Below, piece by piece: positions 10,488 through 23,259 of a stretch of DNA of 58,724 nt (positions are counted from its first letter, which is position 1; the number at the start of each line of letters is the position of its first letter). This DNA comes from Nemertoderma westbladi (lineage: Eukaryota > Xenacoelomorpha > Nemertodermatida > Nemertodermatidae): contig JAUCBJ010003089.1 of assembly GCA_032718475.1 (NCBI GenBank), forward strand, positions 1 to 58,724, given 5' to 3'. The position numbers were made by a program, and so were the translations under genes. The notes under the pieces were generated by a model. It worked only from the letters and a program-made list of their open reading frames with translations, searched no databases and had not been told where the DNA came from.

Positions 10488-13371
10488 TCAGATAAAGTTT
10501 AATCTTACTTAATCAGTCTTAATTTTATATTATAACTTGAAGTATCCGTTGCAGTATGTCTTACCTATATCATAATTATAAGTATATTACTTGTGCAATA
10601 TGTAAAAATAATTACGCCGTGTATATTTGTAAGTCGTGAATTTGAGAAAATTCACTGGTGGTGGGTGTAAGCGCGTATTATTTACGTTATACTGTTTCGG
10701 GATAACATTATTGATGGCAGTTTAATTTAATTAGTATATTTACGTAAGTTATCACAATAGTTAATGTTATTAACCAAGTTTACAGTCTAACTTACTTTGT
10801 GGCTCGCCCCATATGCAGGATTGTTATCTGCTCGCACTATTATACTGTACATAGCCTATTGTATTATTGCCAATAGAACATATCATGTTCATTTACTAGA
10901 CGTAAGATGGCGTATTGCTAGCTGATATATATAGGCATGACACAGTAGTGTTAGAACCATTATTACTACTATTATTATCATTGTTATCTGATATCTGACT
11001 TCCGGTGGCAGTGCGACATTTAGTATTTTGATGGTACCGGTAGCGGTAATATGAATCCGTCAATGTATATGGAGTAGCCGGGCCTATTTCGGGCTGTTGG
11101 CCGGTTCAGTCTGGGATGTGATAGGGCTAGTTCGCGCTAGGGTTTCACGGGATTTATATTGTGGGGGGATTATTTTATATGGTACGGTATCAAAATTAAA
11201 AATACTATAATGTTCAATGTATTGTGGTAATTATTGTGATACGTAACAAAGCCCCACAGTTTTATTTAGTGCTATTGCAAATGCTATTGCAAATGCTATT
11301 GCAAATGATATTGCTAATGTTATTGCTATTGCTATAAATTACTATAAATTGCTGTACATCGTTTTATATTCGAGTAATAATTTCGTAATTGCATTTCAGT
11401 ATTTGATTGACATGACATATTAAAACGTAAAATAAATAAGAAAGTTTTTATATAAAACTTGAGCATTTCAAAAGCATCTAACTCTCAATTAAAAGAGGGG
11501 AAAAACAAGGGGTTTTTATTCGATGTCCATGTGACGCCTTAACGCGCTCACACCCCTCCTTTGCATTGGCTAGCACTGCCGAACGTTCCCCCCATCAATC
11601 CCCCCATTTATCCTTCATAGCCGAGTTTATATATGTATATATTTGATCTCTGAGATTTTTACCCAATTCTGAGAGGATGGGCTACATGGCCTGGATGTCT
11701 TTACATGGAATTACCCAACTCTGTATGTAAAGTCTCAAAACTGTGCGAGATAAGTGGTTTAAAGAATAGAAAACGCAATACTCGTTTCATCTTACAAACC
11801 TCGTTGCGTTCGTCTTGTTTTGCATTAAAATATTTTATTCTAAAAGTAGACTGGGGAACCTTTATAACTATGCAAAGTCTATAACTATAAAGTGTGGTAA
11901 TCTGCCGATTTATGGCAGATGAATACATACTGTACAACAAAAAGTATAGATACATACATACATTTATTAGATACATACATACATAGGCCTATAGCCATAA
12001 TTAGATACACCAAAGCGGTTCATATTTAACAATTTCTTAAAGGTCGTATTGTTAAATGTAGAAACTACCGTTTGGTCGCTATACTTTTAGGCCTAGGCCT
12101 ACGCTAATTCTGCAGTTAGTAAATTTCTGTCTGTTAGTAAAGGTCGCCTTGGCCTTTGGCCAAGTCCCATATAAGTTTGTTTTCTATTGAAATTTTCATT
12201 TTGGTTTAAGTTCCTTAAAGATCTGTTTATTGAAAAGATTTCATTAAAAAATAGTGATTTCAGATAGTATTACTTTTAATGTAATAAATATATATTGTAA
12301 GTCTATTAAATGTATTAAATCTATGACTTATGTAATTTATTAATTTTTTATGAAAAAATAAACATTTTTTAAAATCCCGTATCTCGTTTTCAAAATCTAT
12401 TAACTTAAAGCTGAGCACAGAGCACTCAATTTATAGTGCTGTGTTAATAATAATAATTATGAAAATATGTTTATATATATTTATTCATCTGATCAAATTA
12501 AAACGAAAAAAACTAATCATACAATAATAATTAAAACAGACTCATGGTGGACTCATACATGCTTATAAAAGCATCACAGAGTATTTAAAGTAACTAGTTA
12601 TTAATGTTTAATTAATATTTATCTAATGTATTTAAATTGGTAGAATGGTACAATGATTAAATAAAACTCCAAATAAAATAAAAGTATTGTATATGAAAAA
12701 TGTTCATAAAATATGTTCACTGTAACCACTGTAACGAATATCAGAGGATATATGTACTGTATACTAAAGGAAGTAGGCCTATAATAAAGGAAGTTTATCC
12801 ATAATGTATTGACGAGCAGCGAATTCAATTATTGGGACATTGAAGAGTCATTAAACCGCACCATTTCAGATTGAAGTGTAACTGCCACTTTTTGGACCAG
12901 GAATATATAATTGTCAATATCAGTTTGTAGTTGTTTAGAGTCAGTTGTGGATAATACTGTATTGCCCTATATAACTTTGTATCTTCTGCATACATCTTAA
13001 TATTGGTGTTGTCATCATAATATATTAATTATTACAATTAATTAATTATTTACTTAAATTAATTACTAATTATCATTGATCCAATGTCCTAACCCGCCAC
13101 CATGGGAATTCATATAAATTAGTATATTAAAATTCATTATTTCATTTATTTATTAAACATTTAAGTATTACGCACCGCGGTACAATAAAACAAATAATTT
13201 AGTAATACTTTTCTAGCTAAAGAGGTATATAAAATACTGAAAGAAGTTCATAATACTTACTATTAATATTTATAAATACTATAATAATGCTTGTATAAAT
13301 ACTTTATAAATTATGAAGACAATTTGTACCTGAAATATTCTCATTCTGCGATAGGGTTGGTGCGGCAAACA
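10488..13371. other. AT-rich intergenic region
   Basis: No coding exon seen. It contains a short degenerate repeat of a 12-bp unit ATGCTATTGCAA at about 11272-11345, a small (ATAC)n-like patch near 11955-11985, and long A/T runs. It separates the BEL element from the 3' end of the P450 gene. Confidence 0.5.
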
Positions 13372-13377
13372 TTTATT
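13372..13377 (-). terminator. Polyadenylation signal AATAAA of the P450 gene
   Basis: On the minus strand AATAAA occurs about 140 bases after the P450 stop codon (TAG at 13518-13520). This is a typical 3' UTR distance. It is the nearest canonical signal downstream. Confidence 0.55.
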
Positions 13378-13517
13378 AGCTAGAAACAATTGGGTAACAA
13401 GTTCCTGAATGGCGGGGCAAATTATGTCTGTCGTCTGTCGTGTCGTCTGTCGTGATTGGCTGTCTAATATTTCATTTTTCGCACATTAACCCTATTATTT
13501 CACGGCACATACAGTAA

Positions 13518-16500
13518 CTATAGTGAGTGGAATTCTATTGGCGGGTGATTTAGAGGCAGTAGTACAGTCTCCTTGTATGCTTGGAGTTCATTTGTTGTTG
13601 TTGCCATGGTGACGCGATATGCTTGCAATAGTTTACATAAAGCGACCTTCACCTCATATTCTGCCATACGTTTACCTGAAATATAATTAATTGAATGTAA
13701 GATTAAATTAAATTTAAATAAAATATAATATTCGTCGACCTTATGTTTGTTTCATAACTTTATAACAAAATCGACCAAAACTTACAATTGTTATTATATT
13801 ATGTACTATCAGCCCTATCATATAGTCTCCTATACACTGTAGGGAATTTTTCTCGTAAGATACACTTTACAGTATAATAACTAGTTTAATTGTTACTTAA
13901 CCTCTCGGATCCGTGACAATAATTGTGGATTTTTAACTTTATGCAATAAATTTTAAGGGAACAATAGCTTGTGGAAATATTTTGTTGAAATCATACTGTA
14001 GATGGGAAAGTGCTTATTGTTTCGGTTAAATACAAGCACTGCTCCAATGCAACCTGATCCTTTACATTAAATAACCTACTATTAATTGGTGTTGTGGGTG
14101 AATGAGTGGTTTCATATTATTATAACTTTTTGTGACGTCCAGGTGGGATCGAACTGGTGACCTACGTACGGGTTGGAATTCTGACGCTCTAACCATTCAG
14201 CTAGCGGCTCAGGTAAAAGATAAAACAGTACTTGGCCGTCTTTAACCACTCGCTACAATGAAAGGGTAGTGTATATTAACCATGAACCATCACGGCCACA
14301 ATGATTAATTAAACACTCTAAATACTAATTTAGGTAGGCCAGTTACTCACTCACCCAGACACTGTCGAGCTCCGAACCCGAACGGAACGGTGAGGTAGTT
14401 GGAACGACCACTTATAGAATCCCATCGCTCCGGAATAAATTTATCCGGTTCTTCGAATATTTCCGGATTCCGACCCATTCCGTATACGCTAACAATCACC
14501 ACAGTCTGAAAGTTAAAGTATCGTCAGTTTTACATGTTTATTCTATTCAAATCTGCTTTAAATTTCATATAAATTATAACTCTTACTTGAACTGGAGATG
14601 GGAGTTTTAAGTACAGTTGACACCAGGGTGTCAGTTAGGTCTAACTGTCGCAGAGCCGTGCAATCGTTTACTACTAGTAGTACTGTAGTTGTAGTAGTGA
14701 CGAAAGTAAAGTTTAGGCCACGCACACGAGAGAAAAATCGCAAATTACAGATGAGTTCCCGTAAAATTCAACTGTAACATGTGGTGTTGACTCTCACTCT
14801 AGTTTTCCTGTCACTGTAACCTGTTCCTTTCCCACGGATGGGACTTCCCACCCACCTTCTCAATTAACTCACATCAGCTGGCAACGCGTATCCACCAATA
14901 TCCGTCTCCTTTTCAAGAGTTCTCGCAGTCTCCGTTAGGGTAGGAAACATTCTCATTGTCTCCTTGACAACGCAATGTAAATACTTGAGACTCTGTAGAG
15001 ATTCGTAACTAATCGATGTCGCCGAGTTTCTAAGGTTAGTCGAAATTTCGTCGCGAAGTTTCTCTTGGCATTCTGCGTTGGTAGCCAATAACGCCAGACA
15101 CCAATAGAGGGCGTTTGATGACTGTAATGTAATAATCATTGTAATTATACAATAGGCCTACAGTATGCCAAAACTCAAAATTTTGGAAATATATATAATA
15201 AATATTATTATATATATATATATATATATTAAATACTTCATAGATAAATTTTCATATTTGTTTAAGGGGGTAAACGCTACGCCTACACTTACACACGCCT
15301 TCACCCATTTGTACCGTAAGTTGGTAGGCCTATACGAGTATACATCTGACTGTTGATTCACACTTAAATTTGGGTTTCTACAATATTACTAACTCTCGTT
15401 TATTGTTTTGGTTCCTTTCAACCCGCATCTGTCACCAGCTTCTATACTTACCTGCCTACGAGTAGGTGTAGCTCTAACGTTTACCCTTTTTTAATTGGTA
15501 ATAAATTGTGATCTCCCTATTTTGGTTTTCAACAAAATTCAACAAATAAACTAAATTAGTTAACTAACACTTTGTGTCCCTGAGAGTAAAACCTCCATAA
15601 TATTAGCATGTATTAACCCCGGCTCCATTCCAGATTGCATTAAATGTTGACATACAGAGAAATTCTCACTATTATTAGCTCCATTCAGATAGGTCTTTAT
15701 ACGATTTGCCGCTAAAAATTAAAAACAAAAAAATATAATTTAATAACGCGATTATCATTATCGATTGTAATTATGCCAGACACATACTGTACATGTACGC
15801 ATTTTATTTTATAAGAAACACCATAAGAGAATCTGAGCCCTCAAATGGGCGAAAAATTAAGAACAAATTATGAAAAACATCAGCCCAAAGATTTAATTCA
15901 AATTAAAAACTAAAGTTTACAATAATTACTAAAGTTTGTGGATATCACATGTTTCTGCAAATAAAATAAACTGCGTGTAATACATAACTATTTACATACT
16001 TGTATGTAAAGTAGGTTAGTGAGTGAGAGAAAATAAAGCCACGAGTATCAGAACACTGTAAAGTACTTTGCAACAAGTATGTATGTAGTTTTATTCCAAA
16101 ATTGGCAATTAATAATAAATATCAATTATTGTTTATGTGGTAACCATTGTGATCCCAAGTTTCAGGTTTACTTGTATTAATTGAACGGATGCACTGTAAA
16201 GTCGCTCTGGTGGGACATTACAACATAATAAAATATCACTAAATGTACAGGCTGTAATGTCCTCTAAAGTTGTAAAGTGCTAAATAACAACTCGCTGTTA
16301 CTAACGGCGTTGAGTAATGTTACAATTTTGGAATAAAAATAATTAATTTTCCACAACGGAAGAGGGCCCAACATATACCGGTAGGCTAAGGTTGTATGCC
16401 GACTACATTCAGTAAAGTTGGAATAGGATTATTCAGGTAACAAACTTACCAAAACTGGCTAATGTGTCCCATGCTTTAACATTCGTACTCCAGGGCCAAA

Positions 16501-19500
16501 TAAATGGGTATTTCAGTAATAGTTTGAGAAGACGAGAAGGCAGTAGTACAAAGTATTCGATGTGTCGACACAATTGGGCCACGGCTGTCAGATAGCTGGA
16601 TACCTCGGCGGAATCCTGCCCAGTTACGTAGGCCTTACGGGACGCGAAGAGGAACCAGCAAGAACCTGTGTGGAAGAATAACATTGTGTGAGTCATTCCT
16701 ACTTGATGGGCACTGGACCTGGACAGAGGGGTATAAAAGTGTGAGATGTCTGTGGGTGACACAGACTTTTAAATGTAGTCTTAAATAACATCATTGGTGG
16801 TGCAAAATTATTTGTAAACCAAAACATGTATCTTGTTTAATGTCTTACATTCACCCTCAGAGTAATATGTTTTTTTATTAAACATAGTTTCCTAGAATAC
16901 ATATGCAAATACAAAATATAAAAGTCCGATATATTTCTGAAAAAAATAATGTTAGACTAACATTCCAGAGTCCATTTATGTAACTCGACCACCAAGTTAG
17001 GCACAGTATTGTCCTTATTCATTAGGGTTCGTATCCTAGCGACCAAATCATCAGATATTTCGTTGAAAACTTCTGAGTTTAAGGCGACCCTCTTTGGTGG
17101 AGTTACCGCCTTATTGAGAAGATTTCTGGATTCCCTCCAAGATTCACCTTCGCTAAAGTTATTAAAATAATTATTAATTATATTTGATTGGTTTTGGAGA
17201 AAAAAATTACAAATATGAAACAATTATTGTCGGAACTTATTTCAATTAAATATTATGTTCTGTTCCGTGCCCATACCATTATTCTGTTCTGTTCCGTGCC
17301 CATACCATTATTCTGTTCTGTTCCGTGCCCATACCATTATTCTGTTCTGTTCCGTGCCCATACCATTATTCTGTTCTGTTCCGTGCCCATACCATTATTC
17401 TGTTCTGTTCCGTGCCCATACCATTATTCTGTTCTGTTCCGTGCCCATACCATTATTCTGTTCTGTTCCGTGCCCATACCATTATTCTGTTCTGTTCCGT
17501 GCCCATACCATTATTCTGTTCTGTTCCGATGCCACTGCTTTTGTCTCATTATTAGTTGATAGTGTTTTGGTTTGAAACACTGTCACTGTAACCTGCTCCT
17601 TTCTCTCAAAAGTAGCTTTTCTAATTCCCTCCCAACCCCACTCACTCCTTACCCTTGAACCTTGATCTACTAACATATTATATTGAATCACTCTAATTAT
17701 CACCACCAACCTAGTAAATAAGCCCAACGCCATCCCCCGTTGTTTCCTGTGTGCGATCCACGTTTCCAGATCCACCCGCTTGGGGTGTCGCGTTTCCTGA
17801 GCCGCCAGCTGTTCCACGTGGGCGGGTTGGCGAATAAAAACAGCCGGTTTGCTGCCGATACGATCTCTAAACAACGAACCGTATTCCCGAAAACTGGCCA
17901 CCTGTATAAATAATACTGTATAATAACAGATATAGGCATAACCATGGAATCTGTGTGCTTGGAATAAACCCATATATTCAGGGGTATCTAAGTTTTATTT
18001 ACAAGATTTTGGGGGATAAAACTTTATTTTATTTCATTTCATTTGTCCGTGAAACGTTTCCCAATATTTGTTTTTGAGTTTTCGCGGTTTGATACAATAT
18101 TTGCAAAAAGTCCCCTTTTTAAGCTACAGAGTAACTAATATATTAAAATTGTATTAAAAGGCTGGATATCCTATGACTAAAAATTTTGGTAAATTGTGTT
18201 ATTTATATTGATAACCAAATTGATGAAGGATTTTTCAATTATTTACATTGCTTTCTCATCGTAAAGATTAATTAAGGGTTTCTGATTCTGATATGAATAG
18301 ATTTGAGCTATAGTTAATTTCCTTAGGCCCGGGTCACACTCTCTCACACATGACCTTTCAACTTTCAAAATGCACTAATCCTATGTTCTATCCTTACTTG
18401 AATGTTCGCATCTCTGGATTGACTTCATAATGTGATTTAATTCAGAAATGGAAAAGATTTGGAAGCACATCACTAGGGGTTGAACCGGCGCTGACGCACG
18501 TCATCCCCACCCCCTGAGCAAAACAAAATCATGAAATTCTGAACAAAATCACATTATAATTTATTACAGTTTCAACTCCAATTCATTGAATCTCTGGGAT
18601 ATTGACAAACAATCTGTTGTAACAACTTGCAACTGTATGCAACACTTTTATAGCAAGTCTATTGCACTATAGCCAAGTTGATGTTTTATATGTAAACCAG
18701 GACGTATAGTTATTTGGAAGTTGAATATCGTAAGTTGAGAGCTCATTAGTGACCCGCGGCCTTAAGTTTCGATAATGGTTCGGGTTATGGTTTTGGTACA
18801 AGAGTTATCTATCTGTCACGTGAAATCTGGCTCTAAATACGTACGTATTTTCCACACTAGTTGCTGTAATAATATAAATTCTATGAGTGACATTCAGTGC
18901 CATAGTTATCATTTCCCCTTCCGAATTATAATAAAAGTTTAGCACATGTAGGTAGGTAGGTAGGTATGCCTTTCTATCACTCGTAAATATTGACATTGAA
19001 TTTGTGTGACTTGGCGTATTATAGTTGAGTAGTGCAGACCTTATTAATAGACGTTAAATAGACAATAGTCTGGAGATACATACAAACGATACACAATGGT
19101 GGTATTGATGTAACAACGAGAGTTGAGCATGTGCGTTGTTATCAGATATAACAAAAGTCGTTTAATTAAATTCCATTCAACCTTCTTTCACGTTACAATA
19201 TATTATTATATTAGTACAGTCATGTGATTAAGTATTTTAAACAGTTTGCCAAATATCCTTTTATAATATTACAATGGCTGTAAAGAGTTTATGTATGAAT
19301 GGCATGATTTATTATAAGTATTATTCGTCATTGGTTCGTGTTCCCATAACTAATGACGTACGTCATAATCGTATCGTACGATTATTGAAGGCTCCCGATT
19401 GGTTAACTGCGGGGATGTAGAGGAATGATTTGTTTACATTAAAAAATTCAGGTTCTACGAATTTTAAATTAATGATTTTATCCAATCGCGACTGTTCGGC

Positions 19501-21599
19501 TCCATTCTATTAATTCTGTATTGGGTGATGCAATGAGCTGCAATATAATTTATCGTTTAAACATTATAGCGTTAAACCTTTAGATTATTCGAATGCAATC
19601 AATGTTAGAAATAGATACCGCATGGACTAAATTCCAAAACTAACTGACTCACACATTTTAGAGACTTTGCATACCGGTAGTTATAAAGGTCGTCAGTCTA
19701 CTTTTAGAAAAAATATTTTCATACAAAACAGGACAAGCGCGGCGAGGCTTGTAATTGAGACGAGTTCTGCGTTAGATATACTAGGCAGGCTCATTAGATT
19801 AGATTAGATTAGATTAAATTGCAACACATTCTTCAGCAGCACTATGCCTATTATATTTTTGGCAACTAAATATTTGTCATTTTATACAGTAATTCGTCCC
19901 TCGGTGAAAATATTGTGTTGCGAAAGTGAATACTATTAAAGGCGAGACCATTTCATATGCACAACAATTTCAGCTCATTTTGTTAATTTTATAAAAGTAA
20001 ATATTTATAAGGTTTAATAATTCACAAAGATCCCTTTGTTCGTGTAAAATTGTAAAGTACATGTCTTGTAACGTAGGGCTAATTACTAATTAGCCATCAC
20101 GAATTAAATTAATCCATATTTTTTGGCATTACAATCCACCACACGGCCGCGTTACTCATAATAAAGTAAAACCTTTGTGCCAAGCAGCCTATAGAACAAA
20201 GTCTGGCGTCAAAGATATTATTCCACTCCCACCTAAGCCAAATAGTGATATTATTTATAGGACGATATTTTGGAACAAAATAAATGAATCAGTTTTTCTC
20301 GACTGTAGCTCCATACTACTACTACTAGGTCGAGCGAACTCGGACAGTGGAAATGAGATCCTTCCAGGCTTCCCGATTCTCCATAGTTGTCGCAATTTCG
20401 TTTCTCCCAAGTTCAGTATCCCTTTCAAGTTGATCTATATATGTTATGGCAGGTCGTCGTATGGTAGCTCCATAAGAACTCTCTTTGATTTGTGTTCGGG
20501 CAGACCTTAGGCAATGGGCAAAACATGCAAATTTCGGAAGCCCATATCTGAGCTATTTTTCAACAAAATTGAGATTTGTTGCAAATTTGGTATCCTTGCA
20601 TAGCTGGCTTCCTATCAGCACTAGCCACTATTAACAATAACTGCGGTGAGACTGGTGAATTATAGATGAAAACGCTTTTTCCGAACAAAATGTAAAGAAA
20701 ATTTGAAAGGAAAATGTAATTTGATTTATAATTTGTTTCAAAGTTCTTATAAAATCCCATTGCCATATTATGTAGAACAACTTTTTTGTTAGAGGAGTGG
20801 GGGGGGGGGTCAAGTCGTTTTAACTGGATTAAAATATATTATGGCACAGTTGGCACATATACATGTACTGTTCTGCCGGTAGGTCTATACATTAGACTCT
20901 CGATCCCCAAGCAGTTGATTCTCAATTAAATTATGTTCCTTAATCCCTACAACAATATTCCTAACTCTCGTTTATTGTTTTGGTTCCATTCAACCTGCTT
21001 CTTTAACCTACAAGTAGGCATAGTGTTGATCCCCTTCAATAAATGAGATTGACACTATAATCTGATTATTTCCCATTGATCTAGCTGACTGATGCTGGTG
21101 GGTAGACAACAACAGCTTTATATGAACCTAGTAACCTGTAACCACTTTATTTTATTGCCTCAATTAACGGTCTCTAATTATATTCGGGATCTGATGCTAC
21201 GGATCTGTGTCTGTGAGAGTCTTCTTAACTTCGAAGTATATTCTCCATAAATATTGTGTTTGGAAATGCGATATCAAGACGTTATTAAACCAAGAATATT
21301 ACCAGGCAGTGACACAGTTCGTAGGCAATATAACGACAACAAAATGTCTAACTTCTAACTTTTTGCTAACTAACCTGACATAAATGCCAGTTCTTTAACC
21401 CACCCATCTTCAACAGCTTCCAGGCTGACCTTCTGTTAATAGGGATGTCTTTGATAGAGTTAATACGATTATAATCCTTAACATTAACACAAACATCTTC
21501 TAACTGTCTGGACCCCAAATCGTCATTGACCGGCATACTCACACGATGTCCGAGTTGGGTCTCACGACAAAATAGTTTTCTTGATAATTTAAGCGACAT
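13518..21599 (-). CDS. Mitochondrial-clan cytochrome P450, complete, 8 exons
   Basis: Haem monooxygenase, probably on the inner mitochondrial membrane taking electrons from adrenodoxin; the substrate cannot be told from sequence. Coding exons in transcription order: 21599-21375, 17901-17711, 17152-16962, 16665-16450, 15711-15569, 15121-14873, 14505-14355, 13675-13518. All introns are GT-AG, phases match at every junction, and the sum is 1,524 nt (507 aa plus stop), normal for a P450. Visible motifs: a basic N-terminus that could be a mitochondrial presequence; C-helix WxxxR (W144-R148); I-helix G-T-Q-S at 319-322, where G-x-D/E-T is usual; K-helix ExxR (E376-R379); PERW at 430-433; haem loop FGFGARQCLG with ligand Cys454. 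The spacing from IGSKPAVFI to PKRVDLETW resembles CYP27/CYP24-type enzymes. The I-helix motif spans the exon 5/6 junction. No stop or frameshift was found, so it is probably functional. Confidence 0.9.
14135..14212 (-). repeat. tRNA-derived SINE head in P450 intron 7
   Basis: On the minus strand an A-box (TAGCTGAATGG, 14193-14203) and a B-box (AGTTCGATCCC) sit at tRNA-like spacing with a tRNA-like start GAGCCGC. The D stem and T stem pair poorly, so this is a decayed tRNA or, more likely, the head of a SINE rather than a working tRNA gene. Confidence 0.55.
17257..17529. repeat. 29-bp minisatellite in P450 intron 2
   Basis: About nine head-to-tail copies of GTTCTGTTCCGTGCCCATAC plus CATTATTCT. 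The copies are almost perfect, suggesting recent expansion. Because 29 is not a multiple of three, all three frames stay open and give spurious repetitive ORFs. It lies within the intron between P450 exons 2 and 3. Confidence 0.95.
20325..20510 (-). pseudogene. LINE reverse transcriptase C-terminal remnant
   Basis: The minus-strand translation includes TYIDQLERDT, then MENREAWKDL and VRVRST before a TAG stop. This is the conserved C-terminal tail of endonuclease/RT-type LINE ORFs, where a GRP-x-TY/FVDxL-x-x-DT motif precedes an M-x-(D/N)R-x-x-W motif. Only about 60 residues survive. It sits in P450 intron 1, in the gene's own orientation. Confidence 0.7.
20520..20660. repeat. Single-arm relative of the 22.8-kb inverted repeat
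   Basis: The stretch reading CCATATCTGAGCTATTTTTC, then GGTATCCTTGCATAGCTGG and AATAACTGCGGTGAGACTGG matches, with many substitutions, the right arm of the inverted repeat at 23053-23259. This shows that the arm belongs to a dispersed family. Confidence 0.55.
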
Positions 21600-21700
21600 C
21601 CGTTTCGAAAGTGAATATTTATACAGAAAAAATTTAAATAATTAAAGTAAAAATCAATCAAAAGGCTTAACGCTGTTACCACGCGCGTTATATAATAACA
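21600..21700 (-). promoter_or_regulatory. Possible P450 core promoter
   Basis: Upstream of the P450 start codon the minus strand has TTATATAACG (about 21687-21696) and, nearer the ATG, TGTATAAATATTC (about 21614-21626). Either could act as a TATA box. This is composition-level evidence only. Confidence 0.25.
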
Positions 21701-22771
21701 TAATTGTTTGGCTCACTATGAGGTATTCATACATAAGCGTATATAATAGAGTTGTATGGAACGTAAATATCCCTTAGCCAATGAATTGCTGGCGCCCAAT
21801 CGATAAAGTTTTGTTACACTGCACATACATAATGCACGATCAGTCGCCATTGGTCAATTATAATTTCATTCAAGGAATTAATTATATTAGCAAATATTTG
21901 TTTACCTTCGCTATACGTAGAACGTGCCATATTGATTGTAAACCGTTTACACCTAAACCGCACTAAGTTTGTGGAATACAATATTATTGGAAGTATATTC
22001 ATTCATTCATTGCGTGTATGACGCAACGAATGTGACCGCATGATTCATTGTAATTGAATGCCCTCTAGGTCAAAAGTCGGCATGTCAGCACGTGATCTTT
22101 GAGTTAGGGCGTGGCCACTTTAGGATGGCACTCATGGCCTTCTACTACCGTGGGCGCTGGCTACTCAGTAGTTATTTGGTACACATACTGATATGATTGA
22201 AACTACAACTGTAGGCCTAAGATCACTGAATAATTAATTTTATAATTTTTTTAGATTTTGACTGAAAAAGATAAATATGAAGGCATAGGGGTTTTCGATG
22301 TCGCTGATCAGGATTGAACTTGTTAAAGATATTTGATGATAGTGCGTCCATCTAATTAATTATCTGTTCTACTTGAGTTTGTCGTACCATATAGGCACAT
22401 GTTATAAAAATCCATAATCGTTCAGAAACGAAATTTTTGAGTGTCAAATACGAATTCAGCTACACGAAAAACGACCCTGATTAAAATCAGGTTGATTTGT
22501 TAACGATTGATGATTATCAAATGTGTGCTACTTGTATTTTTACTGCCACACATTGAAACATATCCAAATACCCTAATCATTTAGGTACGATATACACCAT
22601 GTCCCAGAATATAGTGTCGCAATTCAGTGACCCCCCCTCCCCCCTAATTTTTCTAGCATAAAATTTGAAACAGAGATAGTTTCACCTCCCGACCACTGAC
22701 TGGGTGAGCCAGAATTTTTATTTTTGCTTTCAATCTTTAGCTACAAGCGTTTAAAAAGGTGTCTCAGCGAT
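21700..22771. other. Intergenic region upstream of the P450 gene
   Basis: No coding exon seen. It would hold distal promoter elements of the P450 gene. An AGGTCA nuclear-receptor-type half-site occurs near 22068 in either strand's reach, but a single six-base match is not evidence of function. Confidence 0.4.
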
Positions 22772-23259
22772 ATTACACCAGTTACACCGCAGTTATTCTT
22801 CTACCTTATAGCTGTTTGTTGGTACCAATGGAAAGCTGGCCATGCAAGGATTACAAATATGTGACACAATTTGAATTTCGTTGAAAAATAGCTGAGATAT
22901 GGCGTTCAAATGATATGCACCTGCGCGAGGCTATTTTATTCTATTTAATAAATGCATCATAATCTGGAATGTTTTGTTTATCCAAATACGTAGCTGGGCA
23001 ACAATGCATTACATCTTTAATCATACTATTACGTAGCTATTCATACATTTAAAAAATGTTCCAGAATATGGTTTATTTATTAAATAGAATAAAATAGCCT
23101 CGCGTCGTTGCAAAACTATGCAACATTTGAACGCTCATATCTCAGCAATTTTTTAACGAAATTATAATTGTGTTACATATTTGGAATCCTTAAAGCTTTC
23201 CATTGGTACCAACAAACAGCTATAAGCTAGAAGAATAACTGCGGTGTAACTGGGGTAAT
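22772..23259. mobile_element. Inverted-repeat (foldback/MITE-like) element
   Basis: Two arms of about 205 bp (22772-22974 and 23053-23259) are imperfect reverse complements around a loop of about 78 bp. Shared blocks include CAGTTACACCGCAGTTATTC, TTGGTACCAATGGAAAGCT and GAGGCTATTTTATTCTATTT. No ORF is present. A related single arm occurs at 20520-20660, so it is a dispersed family. Ends and target-site duplication were not resolved, and sequence on both sides may belong to a larger element. Confidence 0.7.

Larger units (their letters stand above)
17153..21374 (-). other. Large P450 introns 1 and 2: contents
   Basis: Intron 2 (17153-17710) holds the 29-bp minisatellite and a piece of the dispersed repeat CCTGCTCCTTTC (about 17590). 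Intron 1 (17902-21374) holds a LINE C-terminal remnant (20325-20510) and a repeat related to the inverted-repeat element (20520-20660). It also holds an ATTAG microsatellite (about 19795-19818), a GTAG microsatellite near 18950 and another dispersed CGTTTATTGTTTTGG copy (about 20965). Exon 2 of the P450 (17711-17901) lies between the two introns. No other coding sequence was seen. Confidence 0.6.

Noticed and set aside
14558-14743. 61-codon minus-strand ORF within the P450 locus
   Set aside because: Lies in intron 6 between well-defined exons 6 and 7 and shows no P450 motif.
17188-17575. Repetitive ORFs rich in FCSVPIPL-type repeats
   Set aside because: Produced by the 29-bp minisatellite, which keeps all three frames open; intronic to the P450 gene.
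18470-18530. Possible tRNA B-box (GGTTCAACCCC on the minus strand)
   Set aside because: No A-box at the proper distance; a single match is not enough.
20175-20510. 111-codon plus-strand ORF
   Set aside because: Its second half is antisense of a recognisable LINE C-terminus; the rest has no features.
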